A stretch of 64,000 bases of DNA. It comes from JAGXLC01 sp041686375. GTDB lineage: Bacteria > Bacteroidota > Bacteroidia > Bacteroidales > UBA12077. The stretch spans positions 124,001 through 188,000 of the forward strand of contig JAWLEB010000001.1 in assembly GCA_041686375.1 (NCBI GenBank), given 5' to 3'. Position numbers and translations under genes: made by a program. Under the pieces are notes generated by a model that worked only from the letters and a program-made list of their open reading frames with translations, made no database searches and was not told where the DNA came from. Positions 1 to 6,160 of this stretch are shown here, piece by piece; positions within the stretch are counted from its first letter, which is position 1, and each line of letters starts with the position of its first letter.

Positions 1-427
1 TTAGGAGGTAACTGTCATCGACAAATCTGTTATATTCCGTTTTGTTATAAAATTCTTTTTCTTCCTGAGTGAGTTTTCTTTTATTTTTTAGTTTCTCTGG
101 TTTTTCTGTGATGGAATGTAAACGAATTACTTTACTGGATTTTTCTATGGTTCTTTCCATTTGAGGGGTTATGCTTTCCGATAATTCCTCATCTCCGTGT
201 ATAAAAATTGGTAGCGTTCTGGTATAGTCGTATTGATAATTTTCAGTATAGCGATCTATTCCTTCTTCAAAACTTTCGTTGCCGTTGAAAAGGATATTAA
301 AATAGGCAGTTAGATTATGATATGACCTCCGCAGGGGAGTGTTTTTTTCTGTTCCGCATTGCGAAAACAACACTATAATCCCCACCCCTAATATTATGAA
401 GCTGTAAATGTTTTTATTAATCTTCAA
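1..427 (-). CDS. PorW/SprE-like T9SS lipoprotein, N-terminal part (runs off the window)
   Basis: This is the first 142 codons of a gene that continues beyond base 1. The reading frame opens at a TTG (425-427), just after an in-frame TAA; no ATG precedes the mature part, so TTG is the likely start. The N terminus is hydrophobic and ends in a lipobox (LFSQC), so the product is a probable lipoprotein. After the cysteine come RRSYHNLTAYFNILFNGNE, the segment LPIFIHGDEE, an acidic/basic stretch with MERTIEKSSKVIRLHS, and NRFVDDSYLL. This series matches what I remember of the N terminus of PorW/SprE, the TPR lipoprotein needed for type IX secretion and gliding. The TPR region itself lies outside the window, so the assignment rests on the N-terminal pattern plus the T9SS genes elsewhere in the window. 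Confidence 0.72.
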   Translation of the reverse strand, partial: MKINKNIYSFIILGVGIIVLFSQCGTEKNTPLRRSYHNLTAYFNILFNGNESFEEGIDRYTENYQYDYTRTLPIFIHGDEELSESITPQMERTIEKSSKVIRLHSITEKPEKLKNKRKLTQEEKEFYNKTEYNRFVDDSYLL

Positions 428-448
428 TTTTTATACCCTTTTTGTAAA

Positions 449-468
449 ATTAACTTAAAAAAGTTAAT
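449..468. promoter_or_regulatory. 8-bp palindrome upstream of the PorW/SprE-like gene
   Basis: ATTAACTT and AAGTTAAT pair perfectly around the loop AAAA. The octamer TTATACCC lies on each side at 431-438 and 473-480. The position, 22 bases upstream of the TTG start on the minus strand, would suit an operator or a 5' UTR hairpin. There is no direct evidence for a bound protein. Confidence 0.35.
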
Positions 469-590
469 GTTATTATACCCCTTAGTTGCGAATTTTTAGA
501 ATGCAGAATTAAAAATAATACAGCAACTGTTTAACAGGGAGGGTAATTCAAACACAGATATTACAAGCATTAAGGCCCTATTATGTTATG

Positions 591-667
591 AAACTCTTAT
601 CCACTATCGTAGACAAAAGCCTATGAATAAACCCGTACCTGTCGGTAGACAAATAAGCATGAAAGTT
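591..667. repeat. Dispersed intergenic repeat, copy A (with internal duplication)
   Basis: The first ~41 bases align with 34716-34756 between panC and panD, with about 8 mismatches and no gaps. The end (AAGCATGAAAGTT, 655-667) aligns with AAGCATGAGGGTT in the other copy. Between them, copy A has an extra module with a second GGTAGACAAATAAGC-type core, so it looks internally duplicated. The outer arms (AACTCTTAT and ATGAAAGTT) are still partly complementary. No coding capacity is seen. A small palindromic repeat or a MITE-like remnant are both possible. Confidence 0.55.
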
Positions 668-748
668 CGATTTGACCATTAATTAAAAAAATCCAAATGA
701 AACATCTTATTAATTATTTTAGATAGCCGTTAACTTAGATTTACAGTA

Positions 749-994
749 TTATGATTGATTTATGGCTACAACTTCTTTAACCTCAGGTATCTCTTTTTTC
801 AGGGCTTGTTCAACCCCATTTTTTAAAGTAAACATACTAAACGGGCATGTGCCGCATGCTCCTGTAAGTTCAACTTTTACTGTTAAGTCATCCGTAATTT
901 CGTGTAATGTTATATCTCCACCATCTGCCAATAAATATGGTCTGATTTTTTCGATGATTTCTTTTATTTTATCGTCCATTTTTTGTTTGTCCAT
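749..994 (-). CDS. NifU-like Fe-S cluster carrier domain protein
   Basis: This 81-residue protein consists of a single NifU C-terminal (Nfu) domain. It has the family's CxxC cluster site (C47-G-T-C50), preceded by the LLADGGDI segment typical of Nfu proteins. Family proteins bind a 4Fe-4S cluster between two monomers and pass it to target enzymes. The gene lies 11 bases downstream of the Mrp/ApbC ATPase gene on the same strand; Mrp is also an Fe-S carrier, so the two probably form one transcription unit with a shared role in Fe-S delivery. The length is normal for stand-alone Nfu domains in this phylum. Confidence 0.9.
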   Translation of the reverse strand: MDKQKMDDKIKEIIEKIRPYLLADGGDITLHEITDDLTVKVELTGACGTCPFSMFTLKNGVEQALKKEIPEVKEVVAINQS

Positions 995-1005
995 TTTTTG
1001 ACTTT

Positions 1006-2124
1006 TTATTTATGTTTTATTTCAACACGTTTTGTTGGATCTATTTTTTTATTTCTTTTCTCAATTTCTTCTTTTAATTTTTGGGCCATTTTTTTAAAGG
1101 CTTCTCCCTCTCGTGAACTTTCATCAATTGCGGAAGGTTTACCTTCTTCTCCGCTTTCCATAATGCTTTGAACCAGTGGAATTTGCCCTAACAGTGGAAT
1201 GTTTTCTTTTTCTGCTAATTTTTTGCATCCTTCTTTTCCAAAGATGTAATATTTATTATCTGGTAATTCAGCGGGTGTAAACCATGCCATATTCTCCACC
1301 AATCCAAGAATTGGGACATTAATCTCGTCATTGGTGAACATGCGTATTCCTTTAAGAGCATCTGCCAGAGCAATTTTTTGGGGTGTACTGACAATAACTG
1401 CTCCGGTCACTGCCAGTTCCTGGACAAGTGTGAGATGAATATCACTTGTTCCCGGAGGAAGGTCTATAATCATATAGTCAAGCTCTCCCCAGTCTCCTTG
1501 TTGTATGATTTGTTTCAGGGCATTTGTGGCCATAGGTCCCCTCCAAATCAATGCATCTTCTGGATTTACAAAAAAACCAATGGAGAGCATTTTCACATCA
1601 TATTTTTCTAAGGGGATTATCCTTTCGACACCATCAACTTTTTTTCCTGTGGGTTTTGTATCCTCAACATTAAACATTTTTGGAATGGAAGGACCAAAAA
1701 TGTCTGCATCAAGGAGTCCAACTTTTACGCCTGTTTTTGCCAGAGCCACAGCAGTATTTGCAGCTATGGTGGATTTACCAACACCTCCTTTCCCTGATGC
1801 TATGGCAACGATATTTTTTACACCTGGCAACATTTCATCTTGTTTAGGATCCTTACTGCTTTTTCTTTCAGGTACCTTAACATTGATGTTACCACGGATA
1901 TGAACATTATTTTTTCCTAACTCTTCCTCAATTGCCTTTACACATGTTTTCTTAATTGAAGAAATCAGGGGGTCATTTGATTTTTTGACTATGAGGTTAA
2001 ACCCTATCTTATTTCCTTCGATATTAATATCGTCAATCATTCCCTGTGATACTATATCCTGACCCGTTTCGGGGTGTTTTACTTTTCTGAGTATATTGAG
2101 TATTTGTTGATGTGAATAATTCAT
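1006..2124 (-). CDS. apbC: Mrp/ApbC/NBP35-family Fe-S cluster carrier ATPase
   Basis: A 372-residue cytosolic P-loop ATPase of the MinD/Mrp group. Residues 1-90 form an N-terminal MIP18/DUF59 domain. The deviant Walker A motif GKGGVGKST is at 111-119, followed by DADIFGPSIPKMF and the Walker B-like DYMIIDLPPGTSD. Family members bind and transfer 4Fe-4S clusters in an ATP-dependent manner. The C-terminal CxxC pair found in many Mrp proteins is not obvious: the region around NMAWFTPAELPDNKYYIFGK has no such pair, a form I remember from Bacteroidota Mrp proteins. It is upstream of the Nfu gene, which supports the Fe-S role. Confidence 0.9.
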   Translation of the reverse strand: MNYSHQQILNILRKVKHPETGQDIVSQGMIDDINIEGNKIGFNLIVKKSNDPLISSIKKTCVKAIEEELGKNNVHIRGNINVKVPERKSSKDPKQDEMLPGVKNIVAIASGKGGVGKSTIAANTAVALAKTGVKVGLLDADIFGPSIPKMFNVEDTKPTGKKVDGVERIIPLEKYDVKMLSIGFFVNPEDALIWRGPMATNALKQIIQQGDWGELDYMIIDLPPGTSDIHLTLVQELAVTGAVIVSTPQKIALADALKGIRMFTNDEINVPILGLVENMAWFTPAELPDNKYYIFGKEGCKKLAEKENIPLLGQIPLVQSIMESGEEGKPSAIDESSREGEAFKKMAQKLKEEIEKRNKKIDPTKRVEIKHK

Positions 2125-2190
2125 TGAATTTTAATTTGATTTAAATAAACGTCAAAATTAATTATAATATCTTTAACTTCAATGTTTTTG

Positions 2191-2523
2191 TCAAATTAAT
2201 TCTTTGCCGGGATCCCAGAAAATTCGCTCGTAATCAACAACTTTGTCGTCTTTGACCTCAATTCCTTCATTTTCCAGAAGCTGTTTCATAACATCCGGCC
2301 CCTGAAAGTGACTTTTCCCTGTAAGCATGCCTTTTTTGTTAACTACTCTGTGAGCGGGAATGAAATCTTCTTTGTCTTTTGAGCTGTTAAGCGCCCATCC
2401 TACCATTCTTGCTGCTGCTGATGAGCCAAGAAACCTGGCAATGGCTCCGTAAGAGGTTACTCTTCCAGCAGGTATTTGCTTTGTTACACGATAAACTTTT
2501 TCGAAGAATGTTTCATCATTCAT
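2191..2523 (-). CDS. Alkyltransferase-like (ATL) DNA-binding protein, MGMT family
   Basis: A 110-residue protein with only the DNA-binding domain of O6-alkylguanine-DNA alkyltransferases. In true enzymes the active site is PCHRV; here it is PAHRV (A57 in place of the acceptor cysteine), so alkyl transfer is not possible. ATL proteins flip out O6-alkylguanine and mark it for nucleotide excision repair (family knowledge). Other family marks are present: the Tyr of TSYG (Y25) and the arginine finger R39 in AARMVGWAL. The start at 2523 is chosen because the family similarity begins at MNDETFFEKVY and this ATG overlaps the end of trmB by 8 bases; longer frames upstream only copy trmB in another frame. 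Confidence 0.87.
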   Translation of the reverse strand: MNDETFFEKVYRVTKQIPAGRVTSYGAIARFLGSSAAARMVGWALNSSKDKEDFIPAHRVVNKKGMLTGKSHFQGPDVMKQLLENEGIEVKDDKVVDYERIFWDPGKELI

Positions 2524-3217
2524 TGTCAGGCTCTTTGAGTATTTTGTTTTTATCCAGATTAAAGGCCAGATATTTGATTGTCTTGTTTTGTTCAATAAAT
2601 TGTTCTTCGTAGAAGGTTTTGATCGTTCGCAACATTTGCAGACTTTCATCTTTTGTTCCATGGATATCTGTATGATCATGAATCAGGTTGAGATTATTGA
2701 GTTTGATAATTTCACCTGTGTAATGATAGAGGTCGTAGTTATCTGTTTTTAGGTGAATTATACCTTTATCCTTTACGAATTGTTGATATCTTGATAGAAA
2801 CATTTTGGACATAAGCCTTTTTCTGGCTTTTTTGGGTTGTGGATCAGGGAAAGTAATCCATATTTCGTCTATTTCGTCTTCCTCAAAGAACGAAGTTATG
2901 AAATCTATTCTAGTTCTTAGAAAAAGTGCATTTTGAAGGTTGTCTTCCAGCGCTTTTTTCGCTCCTCTCCACATCCTGGCTCCTTTAATATCTATTCCTA
3001 TAAAATTATAAGAAGGAAAATTTTTAGACATATTAACGGTATATTCTCCTTTCCCGCACCCTAGCTCCAGAATAACCGGATTGTTATTTCTGAAGACATC
3101 TTCTCTCCATCGTCCTTTTAATTTGTAATCTGTTTGAAATACTTCGTGAAATTTTGGTTCTAAAACGTTTGGAAACGTTTTCATTTCTTCAAAACGTTCT
3201 AATTTTCTTTTTGTCAC
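2516..3217 (-). CDS. trmB: tRNA (guanine-N7-)-methyltransferase TrmB
   Basis: A 233-residue SAM-dependent methyltransferase that forms m7G46 in tRNA variable loops. The SAM site is ELGCGKGEY (51-59), followed by the acidic end of strand 2 (FIGIDIKG). The family signature TFPDPQPKKARKRLM lies near residues 122-136, and LKTDNYDLYHYT follows. The start codon is GTG (3215-3217), and it overlaps the gldH stop codon in a 4-base GTGA arrangement, which points to translational coupling. The 3' end overlaps the ATL gene by 8 bases. Confidence 0.94.
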   Translation of the reverse strand: MTKRKLERFEEMKTFPNVLEPKFHEVFQTDYKLKGRWREDVFRNNNPVILELGCGKGEYTVNMSKNFPSYNFIGIDIKGARMWRGAKKALEDNLQNALFLRTRIDFITSFFEEDEIDEIWITFPDPQPKKARKRLMSKMFLSRYQQFVKDKGIIHLKTDNYDLYHYTGEIIKLNNLNLIHDHTDIHGTKDESLQMLRTIKTFYEEQFIEQNKTIKYLAFNLDKNKILKEPDNE

Positions 3218-3702
3218 TGTTCAGAGATTTTTGCTTTTTCGATTTGAATGCCAAAATCAGTAACATGTTTAAGCGGATTTGCACGCATTCCCTGCTGTAT
3301 GTCAATTGTGTAAGTTCCGCTTTTTGGGAAACGCACATACTCTTTATATGGAACGGATACCTCAAATACATCTCCCCAACCTTTTCCGTACCATTGTCCT
3401 TTATCATTCGCCAGCATTAATTCCAGCGTATCTTTAACTGTAAATCCTTCAGGGGATGTGGTTTCAACAAACAAGTATAAGTTTTGGTACTGGTATTCAG
3501 AAGTGTGGCGAACATAGAAAAAGACATGATGTGCGTTTATGGTATCTTCTATGTTGAAACGGTAGCTAAGAACGTTGGAAGTATCCCACTTAGCATTTTT
3601 TAGATCAGTGCTTTCATTATAAATACGGTCTGGGTTGCAGCTATAAACAATAAGAAGTGTCGCCAATACTGTTATAGTTGTGCTAATTTTTTTTCTTTCC
3701 AT
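3214..3702 (-). CDS. gldH: Gliding motility lipoprotein GldH
   Basis: A 162-residue lipoprotein. The N terminus MERKKISTTITVLATLLIVY is a signal peptide ending in a lipobox with C22 (VYSC). Recognisable GldH segments follow: NPDRIYNES, YRFNIEDT, FFYVRHTSEYQYQNLYLFVET, GQWYGKGWGDVFE and FPKSGTYTIDIQQGMR. GldH was found as a gliding protein in Flavobacterium and occurs in T9SS-bearing Bacteroidota; its exact job is unclear. The ATG at 3702 is preferred over an upstream in-frame ATG at 3762, because the signal peptide starts there. The gene overlaps the end of the RicT-like gene by 20 bases and trmB by 4 bases. Confidence 0.88.
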   Translation of the reverse strand: MERKKISTTITVLATLLIVYSCNPDRIYNESTDLKNAKWDTSNVLSYRFNIEDTINAHHVFFYVRHTSEYQYQNLYLFVETTSPEGFTVKDTLELMLANDKGQWYGKGWGDVFEVSVPYKEYVRFPKSGTYTIDIQQGMRANPLKHVTDFGIQIEKAKISEQ

Positions 3703-4840
3703 TCGATTTTCTTTTTTTTCTTGTTGATTTCCGCTTTTTCTTATTCCTAGCCTTTTTATCAAAGCGATCCAGACTTTCTTGCCCTACATTATTTTCAAAA
3801 TCGATGGAATCATTCATTAAACTTTCAGTGTCTATTAATGCATCTGGCTTATTTCCTCCCTGATTGATTGAGATGATTTGTTTCACTCTTTCGACTGACA
3901 CCGGAATTAAACTTTCTGAGGAATCAGTACTGAATGAATACCAAAGTGTCTTTTTGAAAATATCTGTTTTTTGATGATAAGCCGTTCCTTGTTTCGTTTC
4001 CAGAAGAATCTCTGTATCCGGGAAATTCTTCTTGGCATCAATATAACAATCTAGTTCATAATTCAGGCAGCATTTTAGTTTGCCACACTGGCCTGCAAGC
4101 TTTTGAGGATTAAGTGATAGTTCCTGATGTCTGGCTGAATTTGTTGTAACAGAAACAAAATCTGTTAACCATGAGGAACAACATAACTCCCTGCCACATG
4201 ATCCAATCCCGCCAATTCTCCCTGATTCCTGCCGGGTTCCTATCTGGCGCATTTCTATACGGATTTTAAACTCTTCTGCCAGAATTTTTATAAGCTCTCT
4301 GAAATCAACACGTTCTTCTGCAATGTAATAAAAGATGGCTTTTGTCTTATCTCCCTGGTATTCAACATCTCCAATCTTCATCTCAAGGTTTAAATCTCTT
4401 GCTATTTTCCGTGCTTTTATCATTGTTTTATGTTCCAGGGATACAGCTTCGCGCCATTTCTCAATGTCTGTTTCTTTGGCTTTGCGATAGATATTTTTAA
4501 ACTCAGTCTCTTCTGGTGAGGTATCGAGTTTTTTCAGTTTTCTCAGCACTAACTCTCCGGTTAGGGATACGATTCCAATGTCGTGCCCTGGAGATGCTTC
4601 TACTGCCACTATATCTCCTTCTCTCAGTCTTAGTTGATTAATGTTATGAAAAATTTCTTTCCGGGTATTTTTAAAGTGTACTTCAACCAAATCGGTTGAT
4701 CCGCTATACGAAGGGATATCCTTCAGCCAGTTGATATTATTCAGTTTTGTGTAATGCTCTGGCTTACAAAAGCTACATGGCCAATTTTGTTCCTGTTGCT
4801 TTGTCTTATCTATATATTGATTATTGTTTGTATTGTCCAT
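3683..4840 (-). CDS. ricT: PSP1 domain protein, RicT/YaaT-like
   Basis: A 385-residue cytosolic protein with the PSP1 domain near residues 70-265. Two cysteine clusters are visible: GSCGRELCC (C215, C220, C221) and QCGKLKCC (C252, C257, C258). In Bacillus the homologue YaaT/RicT works in a Fe-S-bearing complex (RicA-RicF-RicT) that tunes RNase Y and phosphorelays; whether the partners exist here cannot be seen. An additional CSFC pair lies at the N terminus (22-25). The C terminus is a Lys/Arg-rich tail. It lies between holB and gldH, a gene order I recall from other Bacteroidota. Confidence 0.86.
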   Translation of the reverse strand: MDNTNNNQYIDKTKQQEQNWPCSFCKPEHYTKLNNINWLKDIPSYSGSTDLVEVHFKNTRKEIFHNINQLRLREGDIVAVEASPGHDIGIVSLTGELVLRKLKKLDTSPEETEFKNIYRKAKETDIEKWREAVSLEHKTMIKARKIARDLNLEMKIGDVEYQGDKTKAIFYYIAEERVDFRELIKILAEEFKIRIEMRQIGTRQESGRIGGIGSCGRELCCSSWLTDFVSVTTNSARHQELSLNPQKLAGQCGKLKCCLNYELDCYIDAKKNFPDTEILLETKQGTAYHQKTDIFKKTLWYSFSTDSSESLIPVSVERVKQIISINQGGNKPDALIDTESLMNDSIDFENNVGQESLDRFDKKARNKKKRKSTRKKRKSNGKKKN

Positions 4841-4920
4841 AATTTATACTTTTTAACTCATTTTCATTAATAAACATGAGTTAGAAAATGGGATTTTAGT
4901 TCCTGCAAAATTAATGAAAA

Positions 4921-6045
4921 TTATAGTCTTAACAATTTCATCAGTTTAATGGAGAGATCGAGAAAAAGGGTTTTATTATGCGCATTCATTTGAATATCAC
5001 GTGATGCATTATTAATCTCAGTGAAAATTTTATGAGCATTGTTATTGTTAATAAACTGAGAAAATTTTATGGAGAAATCTTTTTCTTCCTGGGTAAGATA
5101 TGTTATTTTTTCCATTTCCAAATTAAGCATAAAATTTTCTCTTACCATTCTTGCCGCATATTGAAGGAATATTTTTTGTCTTTCTCTTCCAAGTGATGAC
5201 ATTTCATCTACCCAGTTCAGGATGTCGGTTACCTTTTTGGCATAGCTTAGACGCATTAATTCAACAAAACGTTTGAAATTGTTTTGTTCTTCCTCTCCGG
5301 TACGAAAATAGTGTAGCGCATCCAGGTAGCTCCCGTTCGCCAGGTGCACAATCTCTTGTGCCTTTTTTACTTCCAGCCCCATATGGTCTGTTAATGCATT
5401 AAACATACTTTGATCATCAATGCCGGGCACTTTAATATTTTGGGTTCTTGAAAGTATTGTTGGAAGCAGAAGGTCGGAGTTTTCAGAGACCAGAAAAAAC
5501 AATGTGTTTGGTGGTGGTTCTTCAATGATTTTAAGCAGCTTATTTGCTGCACTGGTATGCATTCTTTCCGGAAGCCATATTATCATCGTTTTATAGGGAG
5601 ACTCATAACTTTTATAATTTAACTTTTTTATGATGTTGTGGCTTTCATTTGCCGGAATAATTCCCTGTTTGTTTTCCAGTTCCAACTTGTGGTACCAGTG
5701 GTTTGGGCTAAGGTATGGGTTTTCGAGTATGGTGTTTCTCCATAATTCTGCGTAATTGTCACTGGTTTCAGGATTGGTCTGTGATGCCTTTTTTACGGGA
5801 TAGACAAAATGTAAGTCAGGGTGTACAAGCCTCCGATATTTTTTACAAGAATTACATATACCACATGAATCATTTTCCTGTCTGTTTTCACAATTAATAT
5901 ACTGAGCATAAGCAATTGCAAGGGCTAATTTGCCTGTTCCCTGAGGACCCAGGAAAATTTGGGTGTGGCTTATTCTCTCATCTTTAACTGTTTTTATCAG
6001 TTGTTGCTTTATTTTGTACTGTCCAATAATTTCTTTGAATTGCAT
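4921..6045 (-). CDS. holB: DNA polymerase III delta' subunit (clamp loader ATPase-like)
   Basis: A 374-residue AAA+ clamp-loader protein. The N terminus shows FKEIIGQYKIKQQL and the P-loop GPQGTGKLA. A zinc module with cysteines follows (CGICNSCKKY plus an upstream Cys), then HPDLHFVYP. The sensor region reads ILSRTQNIKVP. Such proteins load the sliding clamp together with DnaX and HolA. It is upstream of the RicT-like gene on the same strand (80 bases apart). The C-terminal third is only weakly conserved in the family, so the delta' assignment rests on the AAA+ part and zinc module. Confidence 0.88.
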   Translation of the reverse strand: MQFKEIIGQYKIKQQLIKTVKDERISHTQIFLGPQGTGKLALAIAYAQYINCENRQENDSCGICNSCKKYRRLVHPDLHFVYPVKKASQTNPETSDNYAELWRNTILENPYLSPNHWYHKLELENKQGIIPANESHNIIKKLNYKSYESPYKTMIIWLPERMHTSAANKLLKIIEEPPPNTLFFLVSENSDLLLPTILSRTQNIKVPGIDDQSMFNALTDHMGLEVKKAQEIVHLANGSYLDALHYFRTGEEEQNNFKRFVELMRLSYAKKVTDILNWVDEMSSLGRERQKIFLQYAARMVRENFMLNLEMEKITYLTQEEKDFSIKFSQFINNNNAHKIFTEINNASRDIQMNAHNKTLFLDLSIKLMKLLRL

Positions 6046-6160
6046 ATCTGTTATTTATGGCTATATTTCTATGTTTTCATTATCTTCGCTGTTTGTAACA
6101 ACTCTTCAAAGTTAATTAAAATAAAATTTTTATATTTAACTAAAAAAATAATACCAACCC

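Larger units (their letters stand above)
428..748. other. Intergenic region with two inverted-repeat structures
   Basis: No gene is visible in these 321 bases. They hold a perfect 8-bp palindrome with a 4-base loop (449-468) flanked by direct copies of TTATACCC (431-438 and 473-480), just upstream of the PorW/SprE-like gene. They also hold a repeat element at 591-667 that is related to one between panC and panD. The rest is AT-rich with no recognised signal. Confidence 0.6.

Noticed and set aside
2524..2679. N-terminal extension of the ATL gene to 2679.
   Set aside because: The added 52 residues lie wholly within trmB in another frame and are unlike any MGMT-family N terminus.
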